A stretch of DNA of 64,000 nt. Source: Variovorax atrisoli 110B (GTDB taxonomy: Bacteria > Pseudomonadota > Gammaproteobacteria > Burkholderiales > Burkholderiaceae_C). The stretch covers positions 62,001-126,000 of the forward strand of contig NZ_KB907463.1 of assembly GCF_000382045.1 (NCBI RefSeq). Direction: 5' to 3'. The position numbers and the translations under genes are program-made. The notes below the pieces were generated by a model. It was not told the origin of the DNA. It made no database searches and saw nothing but the letters and a program-made list of their open reading frames with translations. The stretch's first letter is position 1. Every line of letters begins with the position of its first letter. Of the stretch, positions 53,031 to 61,627 are shown one piece after another.

Positions 53031-53588
53031 ATGCTGCACAACGCCATGGCCTCGAACCCTGCTTCATCGTCACCCAACCCAGCCCTGCTTCCGCAGGGCC
53101 TGCAGAAGGCCGACTACCGCAACGCGATGGCGCGGCTGGGCGCGGCGGTGAACATCATCACCACCGACGGCCCCGCAGGCCGCGCGGGCTTCACCGCATC
53201 GGCCGTGTGCAGCGTGACCGACGAGCCGCCGACGCTGCTGGTGTGCCTCAACCGTTCGGCCTCGGTGTACCCGGCGTTCAAGGCCAACGGGGTGCTGTGC
53301 GTCAATGTGCTGGCGGCCGGGCACCAGTCGCTGTCCACGCTATTCGGCGGCAAGACGCCGATGGACGAGCGCTTCGCCGCGGCCCGCTGGAGCAGCAAGA
53401 CCACCGGCTCGCCGGTGCTCGACGATGCGGCCGTGTCCTTCGACTGCCGCGTGGTGCACGCGACAAGCGCAGGCACGCACGATGTCCTGTTCTGCGAGGC
53501 CGTCTCGATCGCCATCGGCGGTGCGGCGCAGGGCCTCATCTACTTCGATCGCCGGTATCACGAGATCGCTGCGCCGCCGCAGCACTGA
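53031..53588 (+). CDS. rutF: flavin reductase RutF
   Basis: 185 residues. RutF reduces FMN for RutA. The flavin reductase-like fold is seen in RLGAAVNIITTDGPAGRAGF, TASAVCSVTDEPPTLLVCLN and FDRRYHEIA at the end. ATG 53031 (MLHNAMAS) is used; ATG 53046 is possible. Last gene of the operon; a REP-like inverted repeat begins 10 bp later. No rutG (uracil permease) follows, unlike E. coli. Confidence 0.94.
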   Translation: MLHNAMASNPASSSPNPALLPQGLQKADYRNAMARLGAAVNIITTDGPAGRAGFTASAVCSVTDEPPTLLVCLNRSASVYPAFKANGVLCVNVLAAGHQSLSTLFGGKTPMDERFAAARWSSKTTGSPVLDDAAVSFDCRVVHATSAGTHDVLFCEAVSIAIGGAAQGLIYFDRRYHEIAAPPQH

Positions 53589-53598
53589 TTCGTTTTAT

Positions 53599-53707
53599 CC
53601 CCTCTCCCCTCGGGGAGAGGGTTAGGGTGAGGGGCAACGGCGCTCGCAGGAGCAGCAGTGACTTTCAGGCCGCCACCCTCACCCCAGCCCTCTCCCAAGG
53701 GGAGAGG
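53599..53707. repeat. REP-like inverted repeat between convergent rutF and rutR
   Basis: Two arms of about 32 bases (53600-53632 and 53676-53707) are near-complementary, each itself holding a CTCTCCC/GGGAGAG hairpin, separated by about 43 bp. The GC-rich doublet lacks T tracts but lies exactly between convergent genes, where it can block read-through. The arm motif, CTCTCCC plus GGTGAGGG, is common in proteobacterial genomes. Confidence 0.82.
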
Positions 53708-53716
53708 AAGCAGGCC

Positions 53717-54421
53717 TCAGCGCGGCACGATGCCCTGCAGCACGATGCGCTGAACGTTCTCCACCGCACGCTCGAAGAAGGCTTCGTCTTCCAGCGTATG
53801 CCCCGACAGCGCCTGCACCTGCACGCCGAAGTCCGCGTAGTGCTGCGTCATTGCCCACAGCCCGAAGATCAGGTGGTGCGGATCGACCGGCGCCAGCTTG
53901 CCCGCATCGATCCATGCGCGGATCACTTCCGATTTCTTCTCCACCAGCGTGCGCAGTTCGCGATCGAGTTCGTCGCGCAGCAGCGGTGCGCCCTGGATCA
54001 TCTCCAGGCAGAAGAGCCGCGACGCATCGGGCCGGTCGCGCGAGATCACCAGCTTGCGGCGGATGTAGCCGCCGATGGCCTCGACCGGGTCCTGCTCGGC
54101 GCTGAAGCCGCGCAGCGGTTCGAGCCACAGCGCGAGCAGGTCGCGCAGCACGTTGACGTAGAGCTCTTCCTTGTTGGCGAAGTAGTAGAGCAGGTTGCTC
54201 TTCGACACATCGGCGCGCGCGGCCACCTGGTCGATGGAGGTGCCATGCAGGCCGAAGCGCGAGAACAGCCCCAGCGCCGCGCCGAGGATCGCGCTGCGCT
54301 TGTCCTCGATCTGGCGCAGCCTGCGGTTCACCGCGGACGCGCTGCGCACCGCAGGCTTCGCGCGCTTGCGTGCGGGACTCTCCTTGCTGGCGCTCGCGGC
54401 CAGTGCTTTGGTCTTCGGCAT
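53717..54421 (-). CDS. rutR: pyrimidine-responsive TetR repressor RutR
   Basis: 234 residues. The HTH SRFGLHGTSIDQVAARADVS, KSNLLYYFANKEELYVNVLR and ligand-domain segments ASRLFCLEMIQGAPLLRDEL, KLAPVDPHHLIFGLWAMTQH align closely with E. coli RutR, including the Trp/Gln segment that contacts uracil. A Lys/Arg/Ala-rich N-terminal tail of about 35 residues is extra. Start 54421 follows AGGGA. Two matching operators lie upstream of rutA and in its own divergent promoter region. Confidence 0.94.
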   Translation of the reverse strand: MPKTKALAASASKESPARKRAKPAVRSASAVNRRLRQIEDKRSAILGAALGLFSRFGLHGTSIDQVAARADVSKSNLLYYFANKEELYVNVLRDLLALWLEPLRGFSAEQDPVEAIGGYIRRKLVISRDRPDASRLFCLEMIQGAPLLRDELDRELRTLVEKKSEVIRAWIDAGKLAPVDPHHLIFGLWAMTQHYADFGVQVQALSGHTLEDEAFFERAVENVQRIVLQGIVPR

Positions 54422-54486
54422 CTTCCCTCGATCCTCCCTCGTTCGTTCGTTCGATCGGTCGGTCCTGCCTCGGCAGGCGTTACGGC

Positions 54487-54509
54487 GCACCACTGTAAGG
54501 CCGTGGTGC
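54487..54509. promoter_or_regulatory. perfect inverted repeat, candidate NtrC enhancer of the second operon
   Basis: GCACCAC - 9 bp - GTGGTGC, 85 bp upstream of the -24 element. The half-sites GCACC and GGTGC are those bound by NtrC, but the spacing is wider than the canonical site, so another regulator is possible. Confidence 0.45.
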
Positions 54510-54576
54510 ATCGCCTTGCGCCGCGACCGCCTTCGCGGCACGGCAATTCGCACCATGCTGACGCGACGGATGGGTT

Positions 54577-54593
54577 TTGTCCATTTGGTCCAA
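54577..54593. promoter_or_regulatory. RutR operator of the second operon
   Basis: On the minus strand TTGGACCAAATGGACAA, differing from the rutA operator in one base of 17. It ends one base before the sigma-54 -24 element, so bound RutR would directly cover this promoter. Confidence 0.82.
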
Positions 54594-54611
54594 CTGGCAC
54601 AGACGTTGCAT
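54594..54611 (+). promoter_or_regulatory. sigma-54 promoter of the dioxygenase/ABC operon
   Basis: CTGGCACA-GACG-TTGCAT: GG at 54596-54597 and GC at 54608-54609 are 10 bp apart, nearly the full consensus TGGCACG-N4-TTGCA. Predicted start near 54621; ATG at 54645. Confidence 0.82.
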
Positions 54612-54644
54612 GGCGAAAGGCATGCCAAGCAAGAGGAACCTGCC

Positions 54645-55646
54645 ATGACCCTGCTTTCCGTACCCATCATCGATCTCGCGCCCTACTTCGCCGGCACCGC
54701 CGAAGGCAAGGCGGAGGTAGCGAAGAAAGTCGACGAGGCCTGCCGCAGCATCGGCTTCCTCGTCATCACCAACCACGGCATCTCGCCCGAGCTGATCTCG
54801 CGCGTGTCGTCGCTCTCGCGCAAGTTCTTCGACATGCCCCTGGGCGAGAAGCGCAAGGTCGATCGTCCGCGCGAAGACGCTGTGCGCGGCTACAGCGCGG
54901 TGGGCGAGGAAGGCCTCTCCTACAGCCTGGAGGAAGCGGCACCGGGCGACCTGAAGGAGTCGTTCTCCATCGGCCCCTCGAACGTGCCGGACGACGACTA
55001 CCACCGCGGCCCCGCCGCAGGCCCGCACTTCGAGCCCAACAGCTGGCCGCCGCTCGAGGGCTTCAAGGAGGCCTACGAGCAGTACTTCGAGGCGATGAGC
55101 GATCTCTCGCGCTCGCTGATGCGCGTCTTCGCGCTCGGCCTCTCGCTGCCCGAGACCTTCTTCGACGACAAGATCGACAAGCACATCAGCATGTTCCGCG
55201 TGCTGAGCTACCCGCCCCAGCGCGAGCAGCCGCTGCCCGGACAGCTGCGCGCGGGCGCGCACAGCGACTACGGCAGCCTCACCATCGTGCTGCCCGACGA
55301 CAAGGGCCTGCAGGTGTTCAACAAGGCCGGCCAGTGGGTGGACGTGCCGCAGGTCGAGGGCGGCCTGGTGGTCAACATCGCCGACCTCATGATGCAGTGG
55401 ACCAACGACCAGTGGGTGTCGACGCTGCACCGCGTGATCAACCCGCCCTTCGAGGTGGCGAGCACCAACCGCCGCCAGTCGCTGGTGTTCTTCCACCAGC
55501 CCAACTACGACGCGATGGTCGAGTGCCTGCCGAGCTGCCTCGCGCCGGGCGAGCAGCCGAAGTACGCGCCCATCTCATCGGGCGACCACCTCACCTCCAA
55601 GTTCGTCAAGCAGACGACCTTCGGCGGCACCAAGGTCGCGGCCTGA
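54645..55646 (+). CDS. 2OG-Fe(II) dioxygenase 1, isopenicillin N synthase-like
   Basis: 333 residues. The DIOX_N segment VPIIDLAPYF and DEACRSIGFLVITNHGISPE precede the catalytic core with His206 and Asp208 (GAHSDYGSLTIV), His262 (STLHRVINPP) and Arg277-x-Ser279 for 2-oxoglutarate. Relatives hydroxylate thymine in fungi, plant hormones and many small molecules. First gene after a RutR operator and sigma-54 promoter, so a nucleobase or nucleoside-related substrate is inferred. The VOC gene follows after 23 bp. Confidence 0.92.
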   Translation: MTLLSVPIIDLAPYFAGTAEGKAEVAKKVDEACRSIGFLVITNHGISPELISRVSSLSRKFFDMPLGEKRKVDRPREDAVRGYSAVGEEGLSYSLEEAAPGDLKESFSIGPSNVPDDDYHRGPAAGPHFEPNSWPPLEGFKEAYEQYFEAMSDLSRSLMRVFALGLSLPETFFDDKIDKHISMFRVLSYPPQREQPLPGQLRAGAHSDYGSLTIVLPDDKGLQVFNKAGQWVDVPQVEGGLVVNIADLMMQWTNDQWVSTLHRVINPPFEVASTNRRQSLVFFHQPNYDAMVECLPSCLAPGEQPKYAPISSGDHLTSKFVKQTTFGGTKVAA

Positions 55647-55669
55647 ATCCTCGGAGGCGCCCGGATCAC

Positions 55670-56056
55670 ATGGCCCACCTGTCCTACGTCAACGTCTTCG
55701 CGAAGGACGTGGTCGCGCTCAGCGGCTTCTACCAGCGCGTGTTCGGCTTCAAGGAGATCGAGGCGATCCGCTCGCCCATCTTCCGCGGGCTGGACACCGG
55801 CAAGTCGAGCCTCGGCTTCAACGCGCTCGATGCCTACGAGCTGCTGCACCTGAGCGAGTTCTCCGACACGCGCGGCGTGAAGTTCCTGCTGAACATCGAC
55901 GTCGACAGCCAGGCCGACGTCGACCGCATGGTGCCCGTCGCGCTCGAGGCCGGCGCCACGCTCGTGAAGGCGCCCTACGTCACCTACTACAACTGGTACC
56001 AGTCGGTGCTGCTCGATCCCGAGGGCAACGTGTTCCGCATCAATTTCATGATGTAG
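55670..56056 (+). CDS. small VOC-fold protein lacking canonical metal ligands
   Basis: 128 residues. VNVFAKDVVALSGFYQRVFG and the C-terminal SVLLDPEGNVFRINFMM mark a glyoxalase/bleomycin-resistance fold. The usual C-terminal Glu ligand is replaced by Asn (RINF), so a binding or cofactor-independent role is as likely as metal catalysis. It lies 23 bp after dioxygenase 1 and 80 bp before the importer genes. Confidence 0.85.
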   Translation: MAHLSYVNVFAKDVVALSGFYQRVFGFKEIEAIRSPIFRGLDTGKSSLGFNALDAYELLHLSEFSDTRGVKFLLNIDVDSQADVDRMVPVALEAGATLVKAPYVTYYNWYQSVLLDPEGNVFRINFMM

Positions 56057-56136
56057 CGGCGCGCGGCCCTCGCCTCTCTTCTCTCGCTTCTGCTTTTCCC
56101 TCCCCCGTCTTCACGCTCCTCACGAAAGGTTGCTCC

Positions 56137-57240
56137 ATGCCGCGCATTTCCTCCAACGGCCCGGCCCTCGGCCTGGCACTGACGCTCGCAGCCTGCGGCG
56201 CCTCGTTCTCGCTGCCGGCCGCCGCCGACGGCTTCACGCTGAAGGACAAGCCGAAGATCGCGATGCTCTACTTCGGCCCCAAGAACGACGGCGGCTGGAC
56301 GCAGGCCTTCGACGAGGCCCGCGTGAAGATCGAGAAGGAGATCGGCCAGAAGATCCAGTTCGTGGAGAACGTGCCCGAGGACGCGTCGGCCATCAAGCCC
56401 GCGGCCGAGAAATTCATCCAGCGCGGCGCCAACATCGTGATCGGCACCGCCTTCGGCTACTCCGACAGCTTCAAGGACCTGGCCGCCAAGTACCCCGACG
56501 TGGCCTTTCTCAACGGCTCTGGCACCACCAACGGCAGCAACCTCGAGTCGTTCTACGGCCGCACCTACGAGAGCCAGTACCTCTGCGGCATGGCCGCCGG
56601 TGCCGCATCGAAGACCGGCAAGCTCGGCTTCGTCGCGGCCAACCCCTTCGGCGTGGTGAACTGGACCATCAACGCCTTCGCGCTCGGCGCGCAGAAGATG
56701 AACCCCAACGCCACCGTCAATGTGATCTACACCGGCGCGTGGAACGACCCGGTGAAGGAGCGCGCAGCCGCCGCTGCGCTCATCGACCAGGGCGCCGACG
56801 TGATCGGCCAGCACGTGGACAGCCCCACGCCGCAGATCGTCGCGCAGGAGCGCGGCGTGTACGGCACCGGCCACCATCGCGACCTGCGCCAGTTCGCACC
56901 CAAGGCAACGCTGTGCTCCTCCGTGTGGGTGTGGGACCGCTTCCTGACGCCGGAGCTCAAGAAGATCATGGCCGGCGGCTGGAAGCCAGCGCAGTACGGC
57001 GCCTTCATCGAGATGAAGGACGGCGGCACCGACATCGCCGGCTTCGGCCCGGCCGTGCCCAAGGACAAGGCCGCCCTCATCACCGCCGAGCGCGACGCGA
57101 TCATGAAGGGCAAGCAGATCTACGCCGGCCCGCTCGCCGACCGCGACGGCAAGGAGCGCGTGGCCAAGGGAGCCGTTCTTTCGGACGCCGACCTCTGGAA
57201 GATGGACTGGTTCGTCAAGGGCGTGGTCACGCAGAAGTAG
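56137..57240 (+). CDS. BMP-family ABC substrate-binding protein (nucleoside type)
   Basis: 367 residues. A signal peptide precedes KIAMLYFGPKNDGGWTQAFD and RGANIVIGTAFGYSDSFKDL, characteristic of Med/PnrA-type BMP lipoproteins; Cys of LAACGAS near residue 23 may be lipidated. Known members bind purine nucleosides or related bases. It is followed by the matching ATPase and two permeases, a complete importer. The family points to a nucleoside or base as substrate of the pathway. Confidence 0.92.
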   Translation: MPRISSNGPALGLALTLAACGASFSLPAAADGFTLKDKPKIAMLYFGPKNDGGWTQAFDEARVKIEKEIGQKIQFVENVPEDASAIKPAAEKFIQRGANIVIGTAFGYSDSFKDLAAKYPDVAFLNGSGTTNGSNLESFYGRTYESQYLCGMAAGAASKTGKLGFVAANPFGVVNWTINAFALGAQKMNPNATVNVIYTGAWNDPVKERAAAAALIDQGADVIGQHVDSPTPQIVAQERGVYGTGHHRDLRQFAPKATLCSSVWVWDRFLTPELKKIMAGGWKPAQYGAFIEMKDGGTDIAGFGPAVPKDKAALITAERDAIMKGKQIYAGPLADRDGKERVAKGAVLSDADLWKMDWFVKGVVTQK

Positions 57241-57265
57241 GCCCGCAGACAAGGCAAGGCCGCAC

Positions 57266-58792
57266 ATGCCCAACGCGCTCGAACTCACCGGCATCCGCAA
57301 GTCCTTCGACGGCTTCGCGGCTCTGACCGACGCCCACTTCGCAGCGCGCTGGGGCGAGGTGCACGCGCTGCTCGGCGAGAACGGCGCAGGCAAGTCGTCG
57401 CTGATGAACATCGCGGCCGGGCTCTACGCGCCCGAAGCCGGGCAGCTGCTGGTGGACGACAACGCGGTGCGATTCGCCGGGCCGCGCGATGCGGCGAAGC
57501 ACCGCATCGGCATGGTCCACCAGCATTTCAAGCTGGTGCGGCCCTTCACGGTGGCACAGAACATCCTGCTCACCGCGCCGCCGCCGGCGGAGTTCCAGAG
57601 CCATGGCGAGCGGCTGCGCGAGATCACGCGCGACATCCGCAACAAGGCCGCGGAGCTGGGCTTCGACATCGATCCGTCGAAGCGCGTCGATGCGCTGTCG
57701 GTCGCCGAGCAGCAGCGCGTGGAGATCCTCAAGGTGCTGCTGGCGGGCGCGCGCATCCTGATCCTGGACGAGCCCACGGCCGTGCTGACCGACCAGGAGG
57801 CCGCGCGCCTGCTGCAGACGGTGCAGGGCCTGGCGCGCAAGGGCTCGGCGGTGGTGCTGGTCACGCACAAGATGGCCGACGTGAAGACCTACGCCGACCG
57901 CGTGACGGTGATGCGCGGCGGCCGCACGGTGGCCACGCTGAAGCCGGAAGAAGCGTCGGTGGCCGAGCTGGTGAAGCTCACCGTGGGCGAATCGATCGCC
58001 GCGCAGGGCTTCCAGCCCTCTGCGGCGCCTCGCGGGCCGGTGCGCCTTTCGGTGCGCGGGCTGCGCACGCCGGCCTCGCCCGAGGGCCGCCGCGTGCTCG
58101 ACGGCGTGGACCTCGAACTGCATGCCGGCGAGATCTACGGCCTCGCCGGCGTGGGCGGCAACGGACAGGGCGAGCTGGCGGGCGCGATCATGGGCCTGGA
58201 CGGCGAACCCACCGAAGGCGAGATGCGGCTCGAAGGCCATGGCGACCTGAAGACCATGCCCGCCTCGGTGCGCCGGAGCATCGGCATCGCGGCCATTCCC
58301 GCCGACCGCTACGGGCTCGCGCTCGCGGGCGGCCTCTCGGTGGCCGAGAACTACGCCATCGGCCGCGTGCACACCGGCCGCTACGGCCCCGTGTGGCGCC
58401 TGCGCCGCGGCCGCATCCAGAGCGACACGCAGGAAGCGGTGCGCGCCTTCGACGTGCAGGGCGTGCGCTCGGTCGCGCAGAAGGCGGCGCTGCTCTCGGG
58501 CGGCAACGCGCAGAAGCTGGTGCTGGCGCGCGAGTTCGGCAAGTCGCCCACGCTGGTGCTCGCGCACAGCCCGAGCCGCGGGCTCGACGTGCGCGCCAGC
58601 GCCGAGGTGCACGCCAGGCTGCGCGCCGCACGCGACAGCGGCGCGGCGGTGCTGCTCATCAGCGAGGACCTCGACGAGGTGCTGCAGCTCGCCGACCGCG
58701 TCGGCGTGATGACGCGCGGTCGCATCGCCGGCGAGTTCGCGCAGCCCGCGGACCGGCAGGCCATCGGACAGGCGATGGTGGACCATGGCTGA
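57266..58792 (+). CDS. ABC ATPase with two nucleotide-binding domains (nucleoside/sugar type)
   Basis: 508 residues. The first domain has Walker A GENGAGKSS and Walker B ILILDEPTAV; the second has GVGGNGQGELAGAI in place of a normal Walker A, as is usual for RbsA/NupA-like proteins. The first signature is degenerate (LSVAEQQRVEILKVL), the second LSGGNAQKLVLAREF is intact. It drives the two following permeases. Confidence 0.94.
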   Translation: MPNALELTGIRKSFDGFAALTDAHFAARWGEVHALLGENGAGKSSLMNIAAGLYAPEAGQLLVDDNAVRFAGPRDAAKHRIGMVHQHFKLVRPFTVAQNILLTAPPPAEFQSHGERLREITRDIRNKAAELGFDIDPSKRVDALSVAEQQRVEILKVLLAGARILILDEPTAVLTDQEAARLLQTVQGLARKGSAVVLVTHKMADVKTYADRVTVMRGGRTVATLKPEEASVAELVKLTVGESIAAQGFQPSAAPRGPVRLSVRGLRTPASPEGRRVLDGVDLELHAGEIYGLAGVGGNGQGELAGAIMGLDGEPTEGEMRLEGHGDLKTMPASVRRSIGIAAIPADRYGLALAGGLSVAENYAIGRVHTGRYGPVWRLRRGRIQSDTQEAVRAFDVQGVRSVAQKAALLSGGNAQKLVLAREFGKSPTLVLAHSPSRGLDVRASAEVHARLRAARDSGAAVLLISEDLDEVLQLADRVGVMTRGRIAGEFAQPADRQAIGQAMVDHG

Positions 58793-59975
58793 CGCATCCC
58801 TCATGGCCGACATGGCAGCTCCCTCTTCCACATCCTCCACGCCTTCCAAGGCATCTGCTGCCGTCGCGCACGAGGTGCCGCGCACGGTGCAGCCCGTGCA
58901 ACCGCTGGCACGCCGCCGCTACGCGCTCGAGATCCGCCAGCACATGCCGTGGCGCTGGCAGGCGCTGATCCTTGCGGCCGCGCTGCTCGCGGGCTTCGCG
59001 ATCTCGGCGGCGATCCTCATCGCGGCGGGCGTACCCGCCGACGAGCTCGCCAACGAGTTCGTGACCCAGACCTTCTTCGACGGCCAGAACTTCCGCGCCG
59101 TGCTCTTCCAGGCCGCGCCGATGATCCTCGTCGGCCTCGCGGGCTGCGTCGCCTTCCGTGCGCGTTTCTGGAACCTCGGGCTCGAAGGCCAGATGATCTG
59201 GGGCGCCATCGGCGCGACCACCATCTCGATGTGGCAGATCGGCCCCGAGAACCTGCGCCTGCCGCTCATGTTCGTCGCGGCCATCGGCTGCGGGCTGATG
59301 TGGGTGCTGGGGCCCGCGTGGCTCAAGCTCAAGCTCGGCGTGAACGAGATCATCTCAACGCTGATGCTCAACTACATGGCAGCCAACTTCCTGCTGCACC
59401 TGGTCTACGGCAGCTGGAAGGACCCGAAGGACAACTTCCCCTACTCGCCGCAGTTCCGCGCCTTCGAGCGGCTGCCCGAGCTGGGCGCGGGCATCGGCAG
59501 CTCGATCCTGCTGGCGGGCGTCGTCGCGCTGCTGGCGTGGTGGCTCGCGAGCGTGAGCCGCATGGGCCTGTACCTGCGCTTCGTCGACGCCAACCCGCGC
59601 ATGGCGCACGCCAGCGGCGTGCCTGTGCGGCGCACCATCTACGGCGCGGTGCTGCTGTCGGGCGCGATGGCCGGGCTCGCGGGCTTCGCGGTGGCGGCGG
59701 GGCAGGAAGGTCGCCTCACGCAGGCCTTCTACCAGGGCTACGGCTTCTCGGGCATCCTCATCGCCTTCCTCGCGCGCAACAACCCGCTGGCGGCCACGGT
59801 GGTGGCGCTGCTGGTGGCGGCGCTCTTCGTCACCGGGCGCAGCCTGCAGGTGTTCTACCAGGTGCCGTTCTCGATGGTGCAGCTGATCCAGGCGGTGATC
59901 GTGGTGTGCGTGGCGTCGAGCGACTTCTTCATCCGCCACCGGCTGCGCCGCGTGGGCGGGGAGGCCGTGCAATGA
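58785..59975 (+). CDS. ABC permease 1 of the nucleoside-type importer
   Basis: 396 residues with about nine helices after an 80-residue polar tail. GLEGQMIWGAIGATTISMWQ and LGVNEIISTLMLNYMAANFL are conserved in BmpB/NupB-type permeases. It overlaps the ATPase gene by 8 bp and the second permease by ATGA. Confidence 0.94.
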   Translation: MADASLMADMAAPSSTSSTPSKASAAVAHEVPRTVQPVQPLARRRYALEIRQHMPWRWQALILAAALLAGFAISAAILIAAGVPADELANEFVTQTFFDGQNFRAVLFQAAPMILVGLAGCVAFRARFWNLGLEGQMIWGAIGATTISMWQIGPENLRLPLMFVAAIGCGLMWVLGPAWLKLKLGVNEIISTLMLNYMAANFLLHLVYGSWKDPKDNFPYSPQFRAFERLPELGAGIGSSILLAGVVALLAWWLASVSRMGLYLRFVDANPRMAHASGVPVRRTIYGAVLLSGAMAGLAGFAVAAGQEGRLTQAFYQGYGFSGILIAFLARNNPLAATVVALLVAALFVTGRSLQVFYQVPFSMVQLIQAVIVVCVASSDFFIRHRLRRVGGEAVQ

Positions 59976-60904
59976 CAGGCGGCATCGTCCTCAACTGGCT
60001 CGCGAGCACGCCGGACTTCGCGGTGCCCTATGCGCTCGCCGCGCTCGGTCTCATCATCTGCGAGCGCGCGGGTGTGCTCGCACTCGGCGCCGAGGGACTG
60101 ATGCTGGTCGGCGCGCTGGCCGGCATCGGCGCGCAGATCGTGATCGGCCAGCCGGCCGTGTCGCTGGTGCTCGCGATGCTGGCTGCCAGCGTGGTGTCGG
60201 TGCTGTTCGCGGTGATGGTGATCTGGCTGCGCGTGAACCAGGTGATCGCCGGGCTCGCGCTGGTGTTCTTCTGCCAGGGGCTCACCGCGCTGGTGGGCTC
60301 GATGGCCGAGTGGACCAACCATGCGACCGAAGGCATCGGCACGATGGGCCTGTGGCCGCTGTCGATGCTGCCCGGCGTGGGCCGGATCTTCGAGCAGAAC
60401 GCGATGGTGTGGCTCACGCTGCCGATCTTCGGCGCGGTGGCGTGGTTCTTCGCGCGCAGCTCGGCCGGCCTGCGGCTGCGCGCGGTGGGCGAGAACCCGC
60501 AGGCGGCCGACGCGGCGGGCATCCGCGTGACGGCATGGCGCTTCGCGGCGGTGCTCGCGGGCTCGGCGCTGGTGGGGCTGGCGGGTGCCTACATCTCGGT
60601 GGTCAGCACCAAGCTGTGGATCGCCGGCATGACCGGCGGCCGCGGCTGGATCGCCGTGGGCCTCGTGATCTTCGCTCGCTGGTCGCCGTGGAAGGCGCTC
60701 GTCGGCGCGCTGCTCTTCGGCTGCATCGAGGCGCTGATTCCCCAGCTGGCCGCCGCCGGCGTGCAGCTGCCGCAGTACTTCGTGATGATGACGCCGTATG
60801 CGGTGACGCTCGGCGTGATGGTGTGGGTCGCGCTCTCGCGGCGCGGCGCCGATGAAGAGCCCGGCGCGCTGGGCCAACCCTACGTGAGAGAAGAGCGCCG
60901 ATGA
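59972..60904 (+). CDS. ABC permease 2 of the nucleoside-type importer
   Basis: 310 residues, about eight helices. CERAGVLALGAEGLMLVGAL and GLRLRAVGENPQAADAAGIR match the NupC-type partner permease. It overlaps the previous gene and the following hydrolase gene by ATGA, so importer and enzyme are translated together. Confidence 0.94.
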   Translation: MTGGIVLNWLASTPDFAVPYALAALGLIICERAGVLALGAEGLMLVGALAGIGAQIVIGQPAVSLVLAMLAASVVSVLFAVMVIWLRVNQVIAGLALVFFCQGLTALVGSMAEWTNHATEGIGTMGLWPLSMLPGVGRIFEQNAMVWLTLPIFGAVAWFFARSSAGLRLRAVGENPQAADAAGIRVTAWRFAAVLAGSALVGLAGAYISVVSTKLWIAGMTGGRGWIAVGLVIFARWSPWKALVGALLFGCIEALIPQLAAAGVQLPQYFVMMTPYAVTLGVMVWVALSRRGADEEPGALGQPYVREERR

Positions 60905-61614
60905 AGGCCTGGGTCTACAACGAAGAGCGCGAGCTCGACGCGGCGAAGTTCGCCGACTACCTCAATCCCGCCACCACCGCTGTCGTCTCCATCGACATGC
61001 ACCGCGGCCACCTCGACGACAGCCCCGACTGCCCCTGCCCCGCGCCGCGTGCGCGCGACGTGGTGGCGCCCATCGACGGCTTCCACGACGCGGTGCGCGC
61101 GCTGGGCGTGCGCATCGTGCACGTCAGGTCGGTGCTGCGGCCCGGCGGGGTGGACGACATCAACGGCATTCCGTCGGCATGGCGGCGCACCTTCCCGCTG
61201 CACGTTGGCGAGATCCCGAACGCCGACGCGCACGCCATCGAAGGCTCGAAGTGGACCGAGTGGGTCACGCGCGTGGAGCCCGGCGACATGCGCGTAGACG
61301 GCAAGCGCCGGCTCTCGGCCTTCTATCCGACCGACCTCGACTTCCTGCTGCGCAACCAGCGCATCGAGACCGTTGTGCTCGACGGCGGCTTCACCGACTG
61401 CTGCGTGCTCAACACCGCCTTCGACGCCAGCAACCGCAACTACCGCGTGATCGTGCTGCGCGACCTGGTGCGCGGCACCGACGCGCACCTGGAGGGCGCG
61501 GCGCTGGCGATGGTGTCGCTGCACCTGGGGCTGGTGATGGACTCGCGCGAGCTGCTCGACCAATGGGGCGGCGCGCCCCGCCATGGCTCTTCTCCTTCTC
61601 CATCCCTTTCCTGA
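60901..61614 (+). CDS. isochorismatase-like cysteine hydrolase
   Basis: 237 residues. Catalytic Asp32 (VVSIDMHRGHL), Lys135 (VDGKRRLSAF) and Cys168 (GGFTDCCVLNT) are present; the double Cys is unusual. RutB belongs to the same superfamily, so a ureido or amide substrate made by the dioxygenases is plausible. It starts inside the stop region of permease 2 and precedes dioxygenase 2 by 13 bp. Confidence 0.9.
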   Translation: MKAWVYNEERELDAAKFADYLNPATTAVVSIDMHRGHLDDSPDCPCPAPRARDVVAPIDGFHDAVRALGVRIVHVRSVLRPGGVDDINGIPSAWRRTFPLHVGEIPNADAHAIEGSKWTEWVTRVEPGDMRVDGKRRLSAFYPTDLDFLLRNQRIETVVLDGGFTDCCVLNTAFDASNRNYRVIVLRDLVRGTDAHLEGAALAMVSLHLGLVMDSRELLDQWGGAPRHGSSPSPSLS

Positions 61615-61627
61615 GATCCGACGCCCG

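Noticed and set aside
52850..56056. Open frame of 1068 codons on the plus strand across rutE, rutF, rutR and dioxygenase 1
   Set aside because: It crosses four well-defined genes in another frame, runs antisense to rutR and through the inverted repeat. Only its last 128 codons, the VOC gene, are real.
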